From positions 496,001-560,000 of the forward strand of contig NZ_CTEI01000002.1 of assembly GCF_001368815.1 (NCBI RefSeq): 64,000 bases of DNA, given 5' to 3'. The DNA is from Paraliobacillus sp. PM-2. GTDB lineage: Bacteria > Bacillota > Bacilli > Bacillales > Amphibacillaceae. The notes below the pieces were generated by a model, which was not told where the DNA came from, made no database searches, and was given only the letters and a program-made list of their open reading frames with translations. The translations under genes and the position numbers were made by a program. The stretch's first letter is position 1. Each line of letters opens with the position of its first letter. Shown here in pieces: positions 1 through 8,249 of this stretch.

Positions 1-907
1 CATTCATTACTAAAACGCGTTCTAGATTGTGACGGTTACCAACCTCAAAATCATTTGGATCATGGGCAGGGGTGATTTTTACTGCTCCTGATCCGAATTC
101 CATATCAACATAGTCATCAGCTACAATTTCAATTTCTCTACCTACAATCGGTAAAATTACTTTTTTACCAATCAAATACTGATAACGTTCATCATTAGGG
201 TTCACAGCAACCGCCGTATCACCAAGCATTGTCTCTGGACGAGTTGTCGCAATTTCAATTGACCCTTCTTCATCCTTTAACGGGTAACGCATATGATAAA
301 AATGACCTTTTACTTCTTCATGAATTACTTCAATATCGGACAAAGCTGTTTTTGTAGCCGGGTCCCAGTTAATAATATACTCCCCACGATAAATCAGGCC
401 TTTTTCATACAAAGAAACAAACACTTCTTTTACTGCATTTGAAAGTCCTTCGTCCAATGTAAAACGCTCTCTAGAATAATCTAAACCTAATCCTAATTTA
501 GACCATTGCTCTCTAATAAAAGAAGCATACTCTTCTTTCCAATCCCAAGCTTTTTCAAGAAACTTTTCCCGACCAAGTTCATATCGGTTTGTTCCTTGCT
601 CTTTTAATTTCGCTTCTACTTTAGCTTGTGTTGCAATTCCAGCGTGATCCATCCCTGGTAGATATAACACATCATACCCTTGCATTCGCTTCATTCGTGT
701 AATGATGTCTTGAAGTGTTGTATCCCATGCATGACCAATGTGTAACTTTCCTGTTACGTTTGGTGGTGGAATAACAATGGTAAATGGCTCTTTATCTGTG
801 TCTCCACTTGCCTCGAAAAATTTTCCGTTTACCCAGAAATCATAGCGGTCTTTTTCAACTGCTGCTGGATCGTACTTTGGTGGTAAATTCGTATTGTTTT
901 GCTCCAT
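1..907 (-). CDS. valS: Valyl-tRNA synthetase, N-terminal part (runs off the window)
   Basis: Charges tRNA-Val with valine in the cytoplasm. About 302 codons are visible from the ATG at 907, which follows an AGGAGG-type site (AAGGAGGATTATAGC). The class I signature HIGH is at residues 56-59 inside [17 protein letters not shown], a context typical of ValRS. The rest of the gene lies beyond base 1. A valine-specific T-box leader lies upstream, and valS next to ysxE/spoVID matches Bacillus gene order. The distance from the T-box terminator to the start codon is about 350 nt because of an inserted GC-rich element. Identity is certain. Confidence 0.97.
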   Translation of the reverse strand, partial: MEQNNTNLPPKYDPAAVEKDRYDFWVNGKFFEASGDTDKEPFTIVIPPPNVTGKLHIGHAWDTTLQDIITRMKRMQGYDVLYLPGMDHAGIATQAKVEAKLKEQGTNRYELGREKFLEKAWDWKEEYASFIREQWSKLGLGLDYSRERFTLDEGLSNAVKEVFVSLYEKGLIYRGEYIINWDPATKTALSDIEVIHEEVKGHFYHMRYPLKDEEGSIEIATTRPETMLGDTAVAVNPNDERYQYLIGKKVILPIVGREIEIVADDYVDMEFGSGAVKITPAHDPNDFEVGNRHNLERVLVMN

Positions 908-1013
908 GCTATAATCCTCCTTAGTTTCTTAAAAAACTATTGTTTATGAAAAAATATTACCCATCATTATTTTTAAATAGTGATTACTCTTGAACCGCAG
1001 CTAAAATATATTC

Positions 1014-1142
1014 GCTTTCCGCGGGCACGGCCTCGGGCCCACATGAGGTGGGTCAGTTAGACGTTGTCACAGGACGTGACGGTCTTAGTCTAACATACAT
1101 CCAAGTGGATCTTCGGACGCGTGCTGTTACCGCAGGAGTCTC
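1014..1142. repeat. GC-rich multi-hairpin intergenic element in the valS leader
   Basis: A 129-bp GC-rich island in AT-rich surroundings, bounded by the 8-bp direct repeat ATATATTC (1006-1013 and 1143-1150). It contains nested inverted repeats: GTTAGAC (1056-1062) with GTCTAAC (1088-1094), enclosing GTCAC (1066-1070) with GTGAC (1076-1080); CCTC with GAGG near 1031-1048; and an outer pairing of GCGGGCACG (1021-1029) with CGTGC (1120-1124) and CCGC (1130-1133). It looks like a mobile palindromic or MITE-like repeat; similar CCGCGGGCA...CCGCAGGAGTC elements are, from memory, common between genes in halophilic Bacillaceae. No reading frame is evident. Confidence 0.6.
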
Positions 1143-1257
1143 ATATATTCTCTCTGCTAGGGTTCTCATGCGTTAAAAACCCCCTAACACTTTTACTTTA
1201 TTCAACAAAAGAATCCACATCTTTTAATATAGAGCCTAATATCTATATGAAATGGAC

Positions 1258-1520
1258 GTAAAAAACCCTTTTCATCCTAATTAAAGGACGAAAAGGGTTT
1301 AGTTTCCGTGGTACCACCTTCATTTGCATGTATAAATAAGCTTACATGCACACTCATTAATGATATAACGATTCTTCACCGGCTGCTCTTACTACTATTT
1401 CTGAGAAGCTGCATCTGAGGCGACATTCCAAAATAGACAATCCTAGAAAACCTTTCAGCAAATGGCTTTCTTCTCTGTTGGGGTCAATTCTGTACTCTTC
1501 CTCTTCCTAACATTTCGAAT
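1258..1520 (-). promoter_or_regulatory. T-box riboswitch leader of valS (valine, GUC specifier)
   Basis: The conserved T-box sequence AAGGTGGTACCACGG is at 1320-1306 on the minus strand. It is followed by a terminator hairpin (1258-1302, stem AAACCCTTTTCGTCC with GGATGAAAAGGGTTT, then a T run). Upstream is a stem I region with GCTGAAAGG, then GGAAT-GTC-G, which puts a GUC valine specifier codon at 1424-1422. Uncharged tRNA-Val should pair with it and stabilise the antiterminator. A TATAAT box at 1533-1528 is the likely -10 region; its -35 is weak. Confidence 0.92.
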
Positions 1521-1678
1521 TCATTCAATTATATATTCGTTATTGTAAACAATTCATACCACAAAAGTCAATACATAAAGATTAGCAGAGTAATAATTTT
1601 TAACTTATATACACTCAATTTAATCTAAATTTCCAAAATTAAGCACTATGTTTAAAGTGTAATTTATTTCAAAATTTA

Positions 1679-1706
1679 TTGAAAATTTAAACTTTTATGT
1701 TATTAT
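1679..1706 (+). promoter_or_regulatory. Sigma-A promoter of the secreted protein/lipoprotein cassette
   Basis: TTGAAA (1679-1684), a 16-bp spacer, and TATTAT (1701-1706), the latter preceded by TG at 1698-1699 (extended -10). It lies 60 bp before the start at 1767 and points away from valS, so the cassette has its own promoter. Confidence 0.55.
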
Positions 1707-1766
1707 AAAGGTAATAGCATTATTTCTTTAATAATGTTAAAAAATTTAATAAGGGAGAGTTATAAT

Positions 1767-2456
1767 ATGATAACTATGAAAAAGAGTTTTGCTTCAATTG
1801 CTATTTGTTCTGCATTATTTTTTACAGGTGTAATCACTACTTCCGCTTCCACAGATTCAAATAGTAATGTCCAAAATGCATACTATTATATTGGAGGCCA
1901 GGAGTATGAAGTACCGAAAGAAGACATTGATTCTTTTATAAATCAGGACGATGATTTTGTAATTCCTCAAGATTCTAATAAACCTGAGATAAAAGAAGGG
2001 AAATTCTCGCAAAATATTGAACCTAGAGGTAATGCTTGTTATCCGGGAGACCGGTTTGATGGTTCAAGAACTTCAGCAGGTTTCCAAAAAGGGCGTTCTG
2101 GTAGCAGGGTTATCAATGACACTTCTAACACTTTAGAGGAAGTTTCTAAACTCTCATCTAATACCACTATATCAGGTTATGTTAGTGGCTCTGGATCTTG
2201 GGGATGGGGACCGATAGAAGCAACAGCTGGATTCGAAATAGGTGGTAGTAAAACTTGGTATACCTCTCAATCCACTAAGATTAAAGTTCAACCAGGAGAT
2301 TGGGGATGGATTGATTATGGAACACATTCAGAAACTTGGAAAGGATACTACTATTATCTGAGTGGAGATTGCTATCAACACAATAAAAACTATTTAACCG
2401 TAAAAGGCCCTAAATATAAAGCAAAACTTGCTAGAACTGAACGATATCCTTATTAA
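1767..2456 (+). CDS. Secreted, glycine/aromatic-rich beta-type protein of unknown function
   Basis: I do not recognise the family. The ATG at 1767 is preferred because AAGGGAGAG lies 7 nt before it; the in-frame ATG at 1734 has no ribosome site. Residues 1-30 form a Sec signal peptide (MITMKKS, hydrophobic core, cleavage near TSAS). An acidic stretch follows, then from about residue 88 a domain with only two cysteines (near CYPGDR and GDCYQH), possibly disulfide-bonded. Its middle is a run of alternating small, polar and aromatic residues (SGYVSGSGSWGWGP, AGFEIGGSKTWY) typical of amphipathic beta strands. The downstream lipoprotein starts 31 bp later, so the two are likely co-transcribed. A secreted toxin or bacteriocin with a lipoprotein partner is possible but unproven. 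Confidence 0.8.
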   Translation: MITMKKSFASIAICSALFFTGVITTSASTDSNSNVQNAYYYIGGQEYEVPKEDIDSFINQDDDFVIPQDSNKPEIKEGKFSQNIEPRGNACYPGDRFDGSRTSAGFQKGRSGSRVINDTSNTLEEVSKLSSNTTISGYVSGSGSWGWGPIEATAGFEIGGSKTWYTSQSTKIKVQPGDWGWIDYGTHSETWKGYYYYLSGDCYQHNKNYLTVKGPKYKAKLARTERYPY

Positions 2457-2486
2457 TTATTAACATAATAGAAGGATGGAAGATGA

Positions 2487-3269
2487 ATGAAATGGAGATT
2501 ATATTTTTGCTTAAGTATATTAACATTACTTGCTACCTTAGGTTGTGAAAGTAATCAAAATGATTTAAATAAAACAAAACAAGAAAAAAATTCATCAGGA
2601 ATTGCTCTTTTAAATGATTCTGAATCTATAAATAATAGTATCGTAAAACAAGTTTATATACACGAAGCCCCTAAAAAAGTCTCACCATCAGAAGCTGTAA
2701 TTAAACAATTTGAAGTAGAATTTGAGGATGGGAAAAAGAAATTTCCAACACGAAAATCAATATTATTTGAAACTATTATCGGATCAAATAGTATCGTAGG
2801 TATACGCTCTCCAGAAGGTGAACATAATTTTGCTGTTTTCCAATATAAACATGACATAAATTGGTATATCAACTCTCTGTTGAGAATTAAATATCAAGCT
2901 GAAAACAATTATAACAATAAATTAGGATTAGCTTTACCAATGAATAAATTTAATTCTATCAATTTGGACACACAAGAAGATGGTGATATCTGGGTATTTG
3001 TAGATAAAGAAACAATTGTAGCTATTACTAAATTTGACAGATATAATTTTAATCCAAGTAATAAATCTAAACAATTAAAACTTGATAATGGTACAAGTGC
3101 GTATTTAGATTTCGATGTATTTAATCAGCCTAATTTATTCTACTATGATTCCAGTCAGTTAATTGTTATCTCTGGTAATGTTACGCAATCTATTTTATTG
3201 GAAATTGCTAACTCATTACCAAGCGCTAATTCAATATATTTCCCTGCTAAAAAACAGTCTAATTGGTAA
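2487..3269 (+). CDS. Putative lipoprotein paired with the upstream secreted protein
   Basis: A 260-residue protein beginning MKWRLYFCLSILTLLATLGC, a lipoprotein-type signal sequence with a slightly atypical lipobox (TLGC) and Cys20 as the likely lipidated residue. A Lys/Asn/Ser-rich linker follows, then a soluble domain with no motif I can name. The start has GAAGGATGG 7 nt upstream; an out-of-frame ATG at 2483 was ignored. It is the second gene of a two-gene unit closed by a strong terminator. A membrane-anchored partner or immunity protein for the secreted product is one reading; no family knowledge supports it. The AT-rich base use resembles the gene before it. Confidence 0.8.
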   Translation: MKWRLYFCLSILTLLATLGCESNQNDLNKTKQEKNSSGIALLNDSESINNSIVKQVYIHEAPKKVSPSEAVIKQFEVEFEDGKKKFPTRKSILFETIIGSNSIVGIRSPEGEHNFAVFQYKHDINWYINSLLRIKYQAENNYNNKLGLALPMNKFNSINLDTQEDGDIWVFVDKETIVAITKFDRYNFNPSNKSKQLKLDNGTSAYLDFDVFNQPNLFYYDSSQLIVISGNVTQSILLEIANSLPSANSIYFPAKKQSNW

Positions 3270-3274
3270 TTTAT

Positions 3275-3320
3275 AAGGTGCTTCTAAAAGCTTAGCTTTT
3301 AGAGGCACCTTAATTTTTTT
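3275..3320 (+). terminator. Intrinsic terminator of the two-gene cassette
   Basis: Near-perfect hairpin AAGGTGC(C)TCTAAAAGC / GCTTTTAGAGGCACCTT at 3275-3311 followed by TTAATTTTTTT. Confidence 0.9.
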
Positions 3321-3445
3321 CTGTGATGGATTTATCTAAAGATTAAACCGTGATAAACAATTGATTTCACAATCCTATCATAACTAGCACATCTGCTTTA
3401 TGGAACACATACTATACACCAAAAGAATGATTTGAGGTGTAAATC

Positions 3446-3634
3446 ATGAGTCGTTACTATCGTTATCGTTTACCACCATGGTGCCGAACTTGGTTAATCA
3501 TTATTGAACGATGTATGTTACCTGTTTTGATCGTGCAATGTCTTCGTACATTATTTTTCCCAACTACATTAGATGTATTCTTACTTGGGCTATTTACTGG
3601 TATTTATGTAGCTTTTTATTTAGAGTGGATCTAA
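3446..3634 (+). CDS. Small membrane protein, function unknown
   Basis: 62 residues with ribosome site TTGAGGTGT upstream. A basic, Tyr/Arg-rich N-terminus (MSRYYRYRLPPW) leads into two hydrophobic segments, roughly residues 16-35 and 42-61. It stands alone on the plus strand, convergent with ysxE, whose stop is only 2 bp beyond. I do not know a function; short hydrophobic proteins next to spore coat genes are common in Bacillaceae. It is likely real because of the ribosome site, the clean hydrophobic pattern and the lack of overlap. Confidence 0.65.
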   Translation: MSRYYRYRLPPWCRTWLIIIERCMLPVLIVQCLRTLFFPTTLDVFLLGLFTGIYVAFYLEWI

Positions 3635-3636
3635 CA

Positions 3637-4671
3637 TTATTGTTCTTGACTGTTTTCTAACATTTTGTCTCGAGCTACTTGCTGCTGTTCTTGTATCATT
3701 AATCCTGCCATTAACCTGCGATAATCTTGCAGCAGTGAAGGAATCAGTTCTATTTGTTTATTTTTCCTTTCAAAGTACTGTTCAATGATCTGTAGATAAG
3801 GATCAGGCTGTAATAAATAAATCGCTAATAAGCTACGTTGACTATTAGTAAGTGGATAATTTTTTTCATAATAAGGAATTGCTTGGGTGATCTGTGACAT
3901 GTCCGTATCATGTGTAGCTGTCTGGTAATAAACGAAGGATGCAATCTCTGTCATAGGATCACCTATATGCGTATGCTCCCAGTTGATTAGATAGCCTTGA
4001 TCGGCATTTGCAACATAATGTGAGGCTGTTGCAAAACCATGACATACCGACTGATATCCTATTTCTTCATCCTTTATATCTGTTAAATAGTTATCATACC
4101 AGTTGTTGAGCCTATGAAATATCGTTTCAATTTCATGGAACTGTGTACAGAGTTCTAAACCAAAAGGAGATAGGTAACGTTTTTGTTCAACTTGCTCAAT
4201 ATAATCTAACAGTAATGAAAATTTCTTTTCCGTTTCAAGTTTATTCAACTTTATCTGTTCTTCTGTCAACGAAAGATTAACATAGTGACGTTGTTTAGTG
4301 ATTTCATGTAATTTGCCTAATAATCCAAAAAAATCTTTATATGAGACATTCATTTGTGTACTATCTTGTTGATCTACCCATGGCATGACATAATAGATGA
4401 ATGATTGGTAGGTTGTAAAGATATTACCTTGTAAATTACGAAAAACAGGCAAAATAAAAGACAATTGACTTTTTTCTCTTAACTGATAGATGTCATACCA
4501 TTTATTTAACGTATTTGGTGTGAGTGATGACATTTTTAGTGCGAAGATTCCATTCTGGCTATATATTTTCCATAGCCGAGAAGTTATTTTTTCCGCTCTA
4601 AAGTGCTTTAATCCATACTGATTTAATACCTGCGTTAATTGATCGATCCCGTTCACCTCCTTATAAATCAT
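3637..4671 (-). CDS. ysxE: YsxE, spore coat-associated kinase-like protein
   Basis: An aminoglycoside-phosphotransferase/CotS-type fold protein of about 345 residues. Visible motifs are the Brenner-type region VCHGFATASHYVAN and the metal-site stretch INWEHTHIGDPMTEIASF, near two thirds of the length. In B. subtilis ysxE is transcribed with spoVID and its product is tied to the spore coat. Here it lies 78 bp after spoVID in the same orientation. The start is uncertain. ATG 4671 lacks a ribosome site, whereas AAGGAGGTGAACGGG sits ideally before an ATC codon at 4647 (ATC GAT CAA), so an unusual start codon or the in-frame GTG at 4656 is possible. Confidence 0.85.
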   Translation of the reverse strand: MIYKEVNGIDQLTQVLNQYGLKHFRAEKITSRLWKIYSQNGIFALKMSSLTPNTLNKWYDIYQLREKSQLSFILPVFRNLQGNIFTTYQSFIYYVMPWVDQQDSTQMNVSYKDFFGLLGKLHEITKQRHYVNLSLTEEQIKLNKLETEKKFSLLLDYIEQVEQKRYLSPFGLELCTQFHEIETIFHRLNNWYDNYLTDIKDEEIGYQSVCHGFATASHYVANADQGYLINWEHTHIGDPMTEIASFVYYQTATHDTDMSQITQAIPYYEKNYPLTNSQRSLLAIYLLQPDPYLQIIEQYFERKNKQIELIPSLLQDYRRLMAGLMIQEQQQVARDKMLENSQEQ

Positions 4672-4749
4672 AAAGAAAAAAGGTAACAACACAGCGATGT
4701 GTAGCTACCAAGAAAAAGCAAACATAATAAAGTAATAAAAATTAAATAG

Positions 4750-5856
4750 TTATTTCTTTTTACGTTTATTAGGAATATATAAAATTTGACCAGCCAATAC
4801 GTCATCATTCTCTAAATCATTTGTCTGTGATAACTGCATCGTTGATACATCATAGCGCTCAGCAATTGCTTCTAATGTATCTGATTCTTGTACAATACAC
4901 ATACGCAACTTAGTGTAAGATTCTTCCTCACCATGGTTAAATAAATGAACAATACTTGTTTCGTCTTCCGTTCTTTGTACTTCAGGAGACTCTGCGGATG
5001 GCTGTTCATTAATTTCTATACTCTCCATTGATTCTATATCATTAACAGACTCAATTGATTCAATTGATTCAGAGGATTCAAATTCCTCCGTGGACTCTGG
5101 TGATTCAGGGGACTCTTCTTTCTTACCAAAAAAATCGGCAAATGATTGCGATTTGTGTGTTGGCCACCGCCCTGCTTTTTCATTTTCATCATTGTCTGGT
5201 GTGTCTTGACTTGATTCATTCGATATTTCTATTTCTTCTGTTTCATTTGATCCTACCTCTTCATCTAACTCTTCTGGTTGTGTTGTTGCTTCTGGTTCTT
5301 CCACCTCAAAACGAAACGTATTTGAATCGCTCGTTTCTCCATCAGATTCAATCTTGTCTTCCACTGATTCACTATCACCCTCAAGCTCTTCATTACGTTC
5401 TTCATTATCAACACAATCAATGCCGTGTATAGCAATTGTCGCATTTAAACGAAGTTGACTTTGTTCTGGGATTTCATAGTCAAACGATTCAATGCCTACT
5501 AAAACATCATCTAAATTAGAAACACGATGTGATGGAATAGATATCTCAACAGGAAATTGATGTGCAAAATAATTCACACTCTCTTCTTGTCGCTCAACGA
5601 TATCCAAATATCGTTGATTTGGGTACTCCCGAATATCAAGCACTTCATCAACATAACTTAGATCAGCATCAGGGTCTACATAATATTCCCCTTTTAATTC
5701 CATAACACCTCGGACAGATATATGATCTGAAAATGTTTGAATAGAGATTTCAGGCTCTAACGAAATATGGATCATCTCGCCTACTTCCTGTCCGTTTTTC
5801 AATCGTAGTGACTCATCTAATTCAAATGTAAATACATTCTGATTATAATCTGACAC
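4750..5856 (-). CDS. spoVID: SpoVID, spore coat assembly protein with C-terminal LysM domain
   Basis: Needed in the mother cell to encase the forespore with coat proteins, together with SpoIVA and SafA (family knowledge). The start is the GTG at 5856, preceded by GAGAGGAGGAATTTT. Residues about 1-130 form the conserved N-terminal domain (NVFTFELDESLRLKNGQ). A long, very acidic Glu/Ser-rich linker spans about 140-300 (repeats such as ESPESPESTEEFESSESIES). A LysM domain ends the protein (ESDTLEAIAERYDVSTMQL ... LYIPNKRKKK). The low-complexity linker explains the long open frames seen on the opposite strand. A sigma-E-like promoter lies about 55 bp upstream. Confidence 0.93.
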   Translation of the reverse strand: MSDYNQNVFTFELDESLRLKNGQEVGEMIHISLEPEISIQTFSDHISVRGVMELKGEYYVDPDADLSYVDEVLDIREYPNQRYLDIVERQEESVNYFAHQFPVEISIPSHRVSNLDDVLVGIESFDYEIPEQSQLRLNATIAIHGIDCVDNEERNEELEGDSESVEDKIESDGETSDSNTFRFEVEEPEATTQPEELDEEVGSNETEEIEISNESSQDTPDNDENEKAGRWPTHKSQSFADFFGKKEESPESPESTEEFESSESIESIESVNDIESMESIEINEQPSAESPEVQRTEDETSIVHLFNHGEEESYTKLRMCIVQESDTLEAIAERYDVSTMQLSQTNDLENDDVLAGQILYIPNKRKKK

Positions 5857-5911
5857 AAAATTCCTCCTCTCCAAATCAAATACCACTAGACAAACAACCT
5901 TCTCTTTTACA

Positions 5912-5939
5912 GGTATATGATTTCAATAAAGAGATATGC
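5912..5939 (-). promoter_or_regulatory. Candidate sigma-E promoter of spoVID-ysxE
   Basis: On the minus strand GCATATC (5939-5933), a 13-bp spacer and CATATACC (5919-5912) closely match the sigma-E consensus as I know it (KMATATT, 13-15 bp, CATACANT). It is suitably placed about 55 bp before the GTG start. spoVID is a sigma-E gene in B. subtilis. Confidence 0.6.
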
Positions 5940-6102
5940 TTAAAAGATGTAAAGAAGATCAGAATAGATGTACAATTTGTGAGGAGGGAGAAGAAAAGGT
6001 TTTTACTTTTATTGGTGCGGTGGAATAGTGAGAAAATTGAAGGATTGATTTAGGGAGGGAGCACCCAGCCATAACGCTGACGCTGATGTGTTATTCTATT
6101 AA

Positions 6103-6534
6103 TTAAAACTGCTTTTTATCATCAGTCACATCTAAAGTGATTTCATCAACATCAGTGTCAGAGGTTATTCTAATAAAAATTTCTTCACTATTTTCACCTT
6201 TAAGTAAAGTCGCCTTTATTGAACGATTTATTTCCCCGTCAAAACCTTCATATGTATAAGAAACTTTTGCTTTATTATATCCCCTTCCATACACATATTG
6301 TTTTCCATTATCTAAACTAAGGTAATTCAAATCTTCATCAGTATCATTTCTCACTTTATTTAACCAGTTATTGATTTCATTAGAATACTCGCCATCCAAA
6401 GAGAGATACTCATAATCTATAATGGCATTGCTGTTTTGATCAGTTTTATTATCAAAATTTTGTTGACAGCCTAATAAGAAAAATAATAAACCAAATACCC
6501 AAATAAACAGTATTACTTTTTGTTTTAAAACCAT
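6103..6534 (-). CDS. Putative lipoprotein of unknown function
   Basis: 143 residues from ATG 6534, which has AAAGGAGT 6 nt upstream; an in-frame ATG at 6552 overlaps that ribosome site and is rejected. The N-terminus MVLKQKVILF...LLFFLLGC is a typical lipoprotein signal with lipobox LLGC. The mature part is acidic and Asn-rich (DYEYLSLDGEYSNEINNW) with predicted beta strands in the second half and ends in DDKKQF. No family recognised. It stands alone between spoVID and the small membrane genes, in a block foreign to the B. subtilis order. Confidence 0.75.
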   Translation of the reverse strand: MVLKQKVILFIWVFGLLFFLLGCQQNFDNKTDQNSNAIIDYEYLSLDGEYSNEINNWLNKVRNDTDEDLNYLSLDNGKQYVYGRGYNKAKVSYTYEGFDGEINRSIKATLLKGENSEEIFIRITSDTDVDEITLDVTDDKKQF

Positions 6535-6749
6535 CCTATTACTCCTTTTCATTCTATATTCAATTTACTTCTCCTATTTATTTGATCATAAAACTAATCC
6601 ATTAAAGATCACTGCTAGCTTAATAAGTTTCCAAAAACCAAAACGAATTCAAAAACGCGGATAATCCTAATGAAGATATAAATGACCCAATATTAATTTT
6701 TTTTATATCAATAGCTCCTTGTTATACATTAGCTCCCTATAGTTAGACA

Positions 6750-6965
6750 CTATTTTGCTTGCATTTTTTTATTTTTATAGACGTAAACAAACATTATTAT
6801 TGCACCTACTACTATACCTGTTGAAGCTAAATAAGAAAAACCTAATATAGGACCTCGACCATTTTCAGGACGGATAATATTGACATCTACCAATAATGAT
6901 AACACAACAATTATAAATCCCAACCATTGCTTCAAATTAAAACCATTTTTCTTTTGTTGATTCAT
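6750..6965 (-). CDS. Small two-TM membrane protein
   Basis: 71 residues from ATG 6965 (MNQQKKNGFNLKQW), with AAAGGAGA 7 nt upstream. Two hydrophobic segments, about residues 15-32 and 44-64, are separated by a polar loop (NIIRPENGRGP), and the tail is basic (YKNKKMQAK). It lies 26 bp after the 58-residue membrane protein and is probably co-transcribed with it. No function recognised. Confidence 0.65.
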   Translation of the reverse strand: MNQQKKNGFNLKQWLGFIIVVLSLLVDVNIIRPENGRGPILGFSYLASTGIVVGAIIMFVYVYKNKKMQAK

Positions 6966-6991
6966 ACACACATCTCCTTTCCTTCTTAAAG

Positions 6992-7168
6992 CTAACTGAT
7001 CGTTAGATACAGGTAACTCAGATTAGTGGCTATTTCTTCTAGTACTTGTATCAGGTCTTTTATTTGAAGTGAAAAAAAGACCATTGAAGCTGCAATAATA
7101 AAAAGCAATATAATTTTAATTATTTCTTTGTTCTCTGTTATGATTTTAAACTTTTCCTTGTTTTCCAT
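6992..7168 (-). CDS. Tiny single-TM protein (58 aa)
   Basis: Short open frame starting ATG at 7168, 7 nt after CGGAGG, and ending TAG at 6992-6994. The sequence is a charged N-terminus (MENKEKFKIITENKE), one hydrophobic helix (about residues 16-33), and an amphipathic tail (IKDLIQVLEEIA). The strong ribosome site and the closely following small membrane gene support it being real. Function unknown. Confidence 0.55.
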   Translation of the reverse strand: MENKEKFKIITENKEIIKIILLFIIAASMVFFSLQIKDLIQVLEEIATNLSYLYLTIS

Positions 7169-7433
7169 TGAACAACCTCCGTATTTTCAGTAACTTTTGC
7201 ATTTGTCCTTCATAACCAACACCAGTTTGAGTCACTTTTAAATTTAGTTCCAATAATATTGACGAAAAAAAACTAAAAAAGTTCCATACTTCAAGTGATA
7301 TTGATATGCCCTGGAATTCCAAACGAAATCACCGCATTAAAACTATCCTTAGCTTTAATTTAGATATTTCAATCATAATAACGCTTCTTATGGTAATAAT
7401 AAGAACTACTAAATTTAAAATGAGGTATATAAT

Positions 7434-7946
7434 TTGAAGCAGTTATCAACATTTATTCTTACTTTAGCATTGTGGTTTATTTTTGTTGGCCAAATCAATA
7501 TCGAGGTGTTTTTGTTGGGTACTATTATTTGTTCTATTGTATCGCTTACGTTAACAGATAATGTTCCTAGATCAGTACAACTGAAATATGGCACAAAAAA
7601 ATTTTCACTAAGAATATATTACATATTTTTGTTGTTCAGCAATTACATATCTGATGTATTTTTATCTGCATTCAGAGTATCCAAACAAGCATTTAAACTT
7701 AAACCTTCTTTTTCTACCAGTATCGCTGCAAGCAAAACATCTCTTAAAAATAAAAGCAGAACTGAAATTTTAGTTTATTTTATTACATTACCTAAAATGG
7801 GCCTGGGTATAGATATTGATGTTATAAATAGAGACTATTCTATTCACTGGATAGATATCCACAATGACGATAAAGCAAAAGAAAAGCATGCACTGATTCA
7901 TAAACATGAGAACTTAATAGCTAAAATATTTGTTTCATTTAAGTAG
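7434..7946 (+). CDS. mrpE: MrpE-type subunit of a multisubunit cation/H+ antiporter
   Basis: First gene of an eight-gene operon for an Mrp/Mbh-like membrane complex. 170 residues with TTG start at 7434, 8 nt after GAGG. N-terminal membrane segments (FILTLALWFIFVGQINIEVFLLG) and the tail of the MrpE/PhaE/MbhA family (ITLPKMGLGIDID, IHWIDIH, LIHKHENLIAKIF) are visible. In Mrp systems MrpE is a small accessory membrane subunit needed for stable assembly. No convincing sigma-A promoter could be fixed in the 265 bp upstream; that stretch holds nothing else I recognise. Confidence 0.88.
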   Translation: MKQLSTFILTLALWFIFVGQINIEVFLLGTIICSIVSLTLTDNVPRSVQLKYGTKKFSLRIYYIFLLFSNYISDVFLSAFRVSKQAFKLKPSFSTSIAASKTSLKNKSRTEILVYFITLPKMGLGIDIDVINRDYSIHWIDIHNDDKAKEKHALIHKHENLIAKIFVSFK

Positions 7947-7980
7947 CACCTTTTTGGAGAAATGCGGGAGGTTGATAGTA

Positions 7981-8244
7981 GTGCTCTATTTTATACTAGC
8001 AATTATCTTATTAGCTATTTCAACTTTTTATAGAGTGATTAAAGGCCCTAGTATAGCTGATAGAATAATGGCTATGAATACAATAGGTGTTATGTTTTTA
8101 TTGGTTTTAGTTTTATTAAGTTTTTATTTTGAAAGAAAAATTTTTATTGACGTAGCTTTAGTTTATGGGGTTTTTTTATTTGTAAATGTTTTAATTTTGG
8201 ACAAATATTTCTCAAAACCAATAAAGGAAAAAGTTGGTGATTAA
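7981..8244 (+). CDS. mrpF: MrpF-type antiporter subunit
   Basis: 87 residues from GTG 7981, 9 nt after GGGAGG; longer in-frame versions overlap mrpE and lack a ribosome site. The family hallmark GPSIADRIMAMNTIG lies around residues 23-37, followed by an acidic membrane position in KIFIDVALVYG. Three membrane helices are expected. MrpF (PhaF, MbhB) is a small integral subunit of the antiporter core. It follows mrpE by 34 bp and precedes mrpG by 5 bp. Confidence 0.9.
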   Translation: MLYFILAIILLAISTFYRVIKGPSIADRIMAMNTIGVMFLLVLVLLSFYFERKIFIDVALVYGVFLFVNVLILDKYFSKPIKEKVGD

Positions 8245-8249
8245 TTAAT

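Noticed and set aside
5034-5432. Long open frames opposite and within the acidic linker of spoVID
   Set aside because: They arise from the Glu/Ser-rich low-complexity coding sequence, lack ribosome sites and have nonsensical composition.
6620-6712. Minus-strand frame of about 30 codons (IDIKKINIGSFISS...) with hydrophobic character between the lipoprotein and small membrane genes
   Set aside because: No ATG, GTG or TTG at a useful distance from the AAGGAG sequence; the only possible starts are ATT or ATA. Not enough support for a gene.
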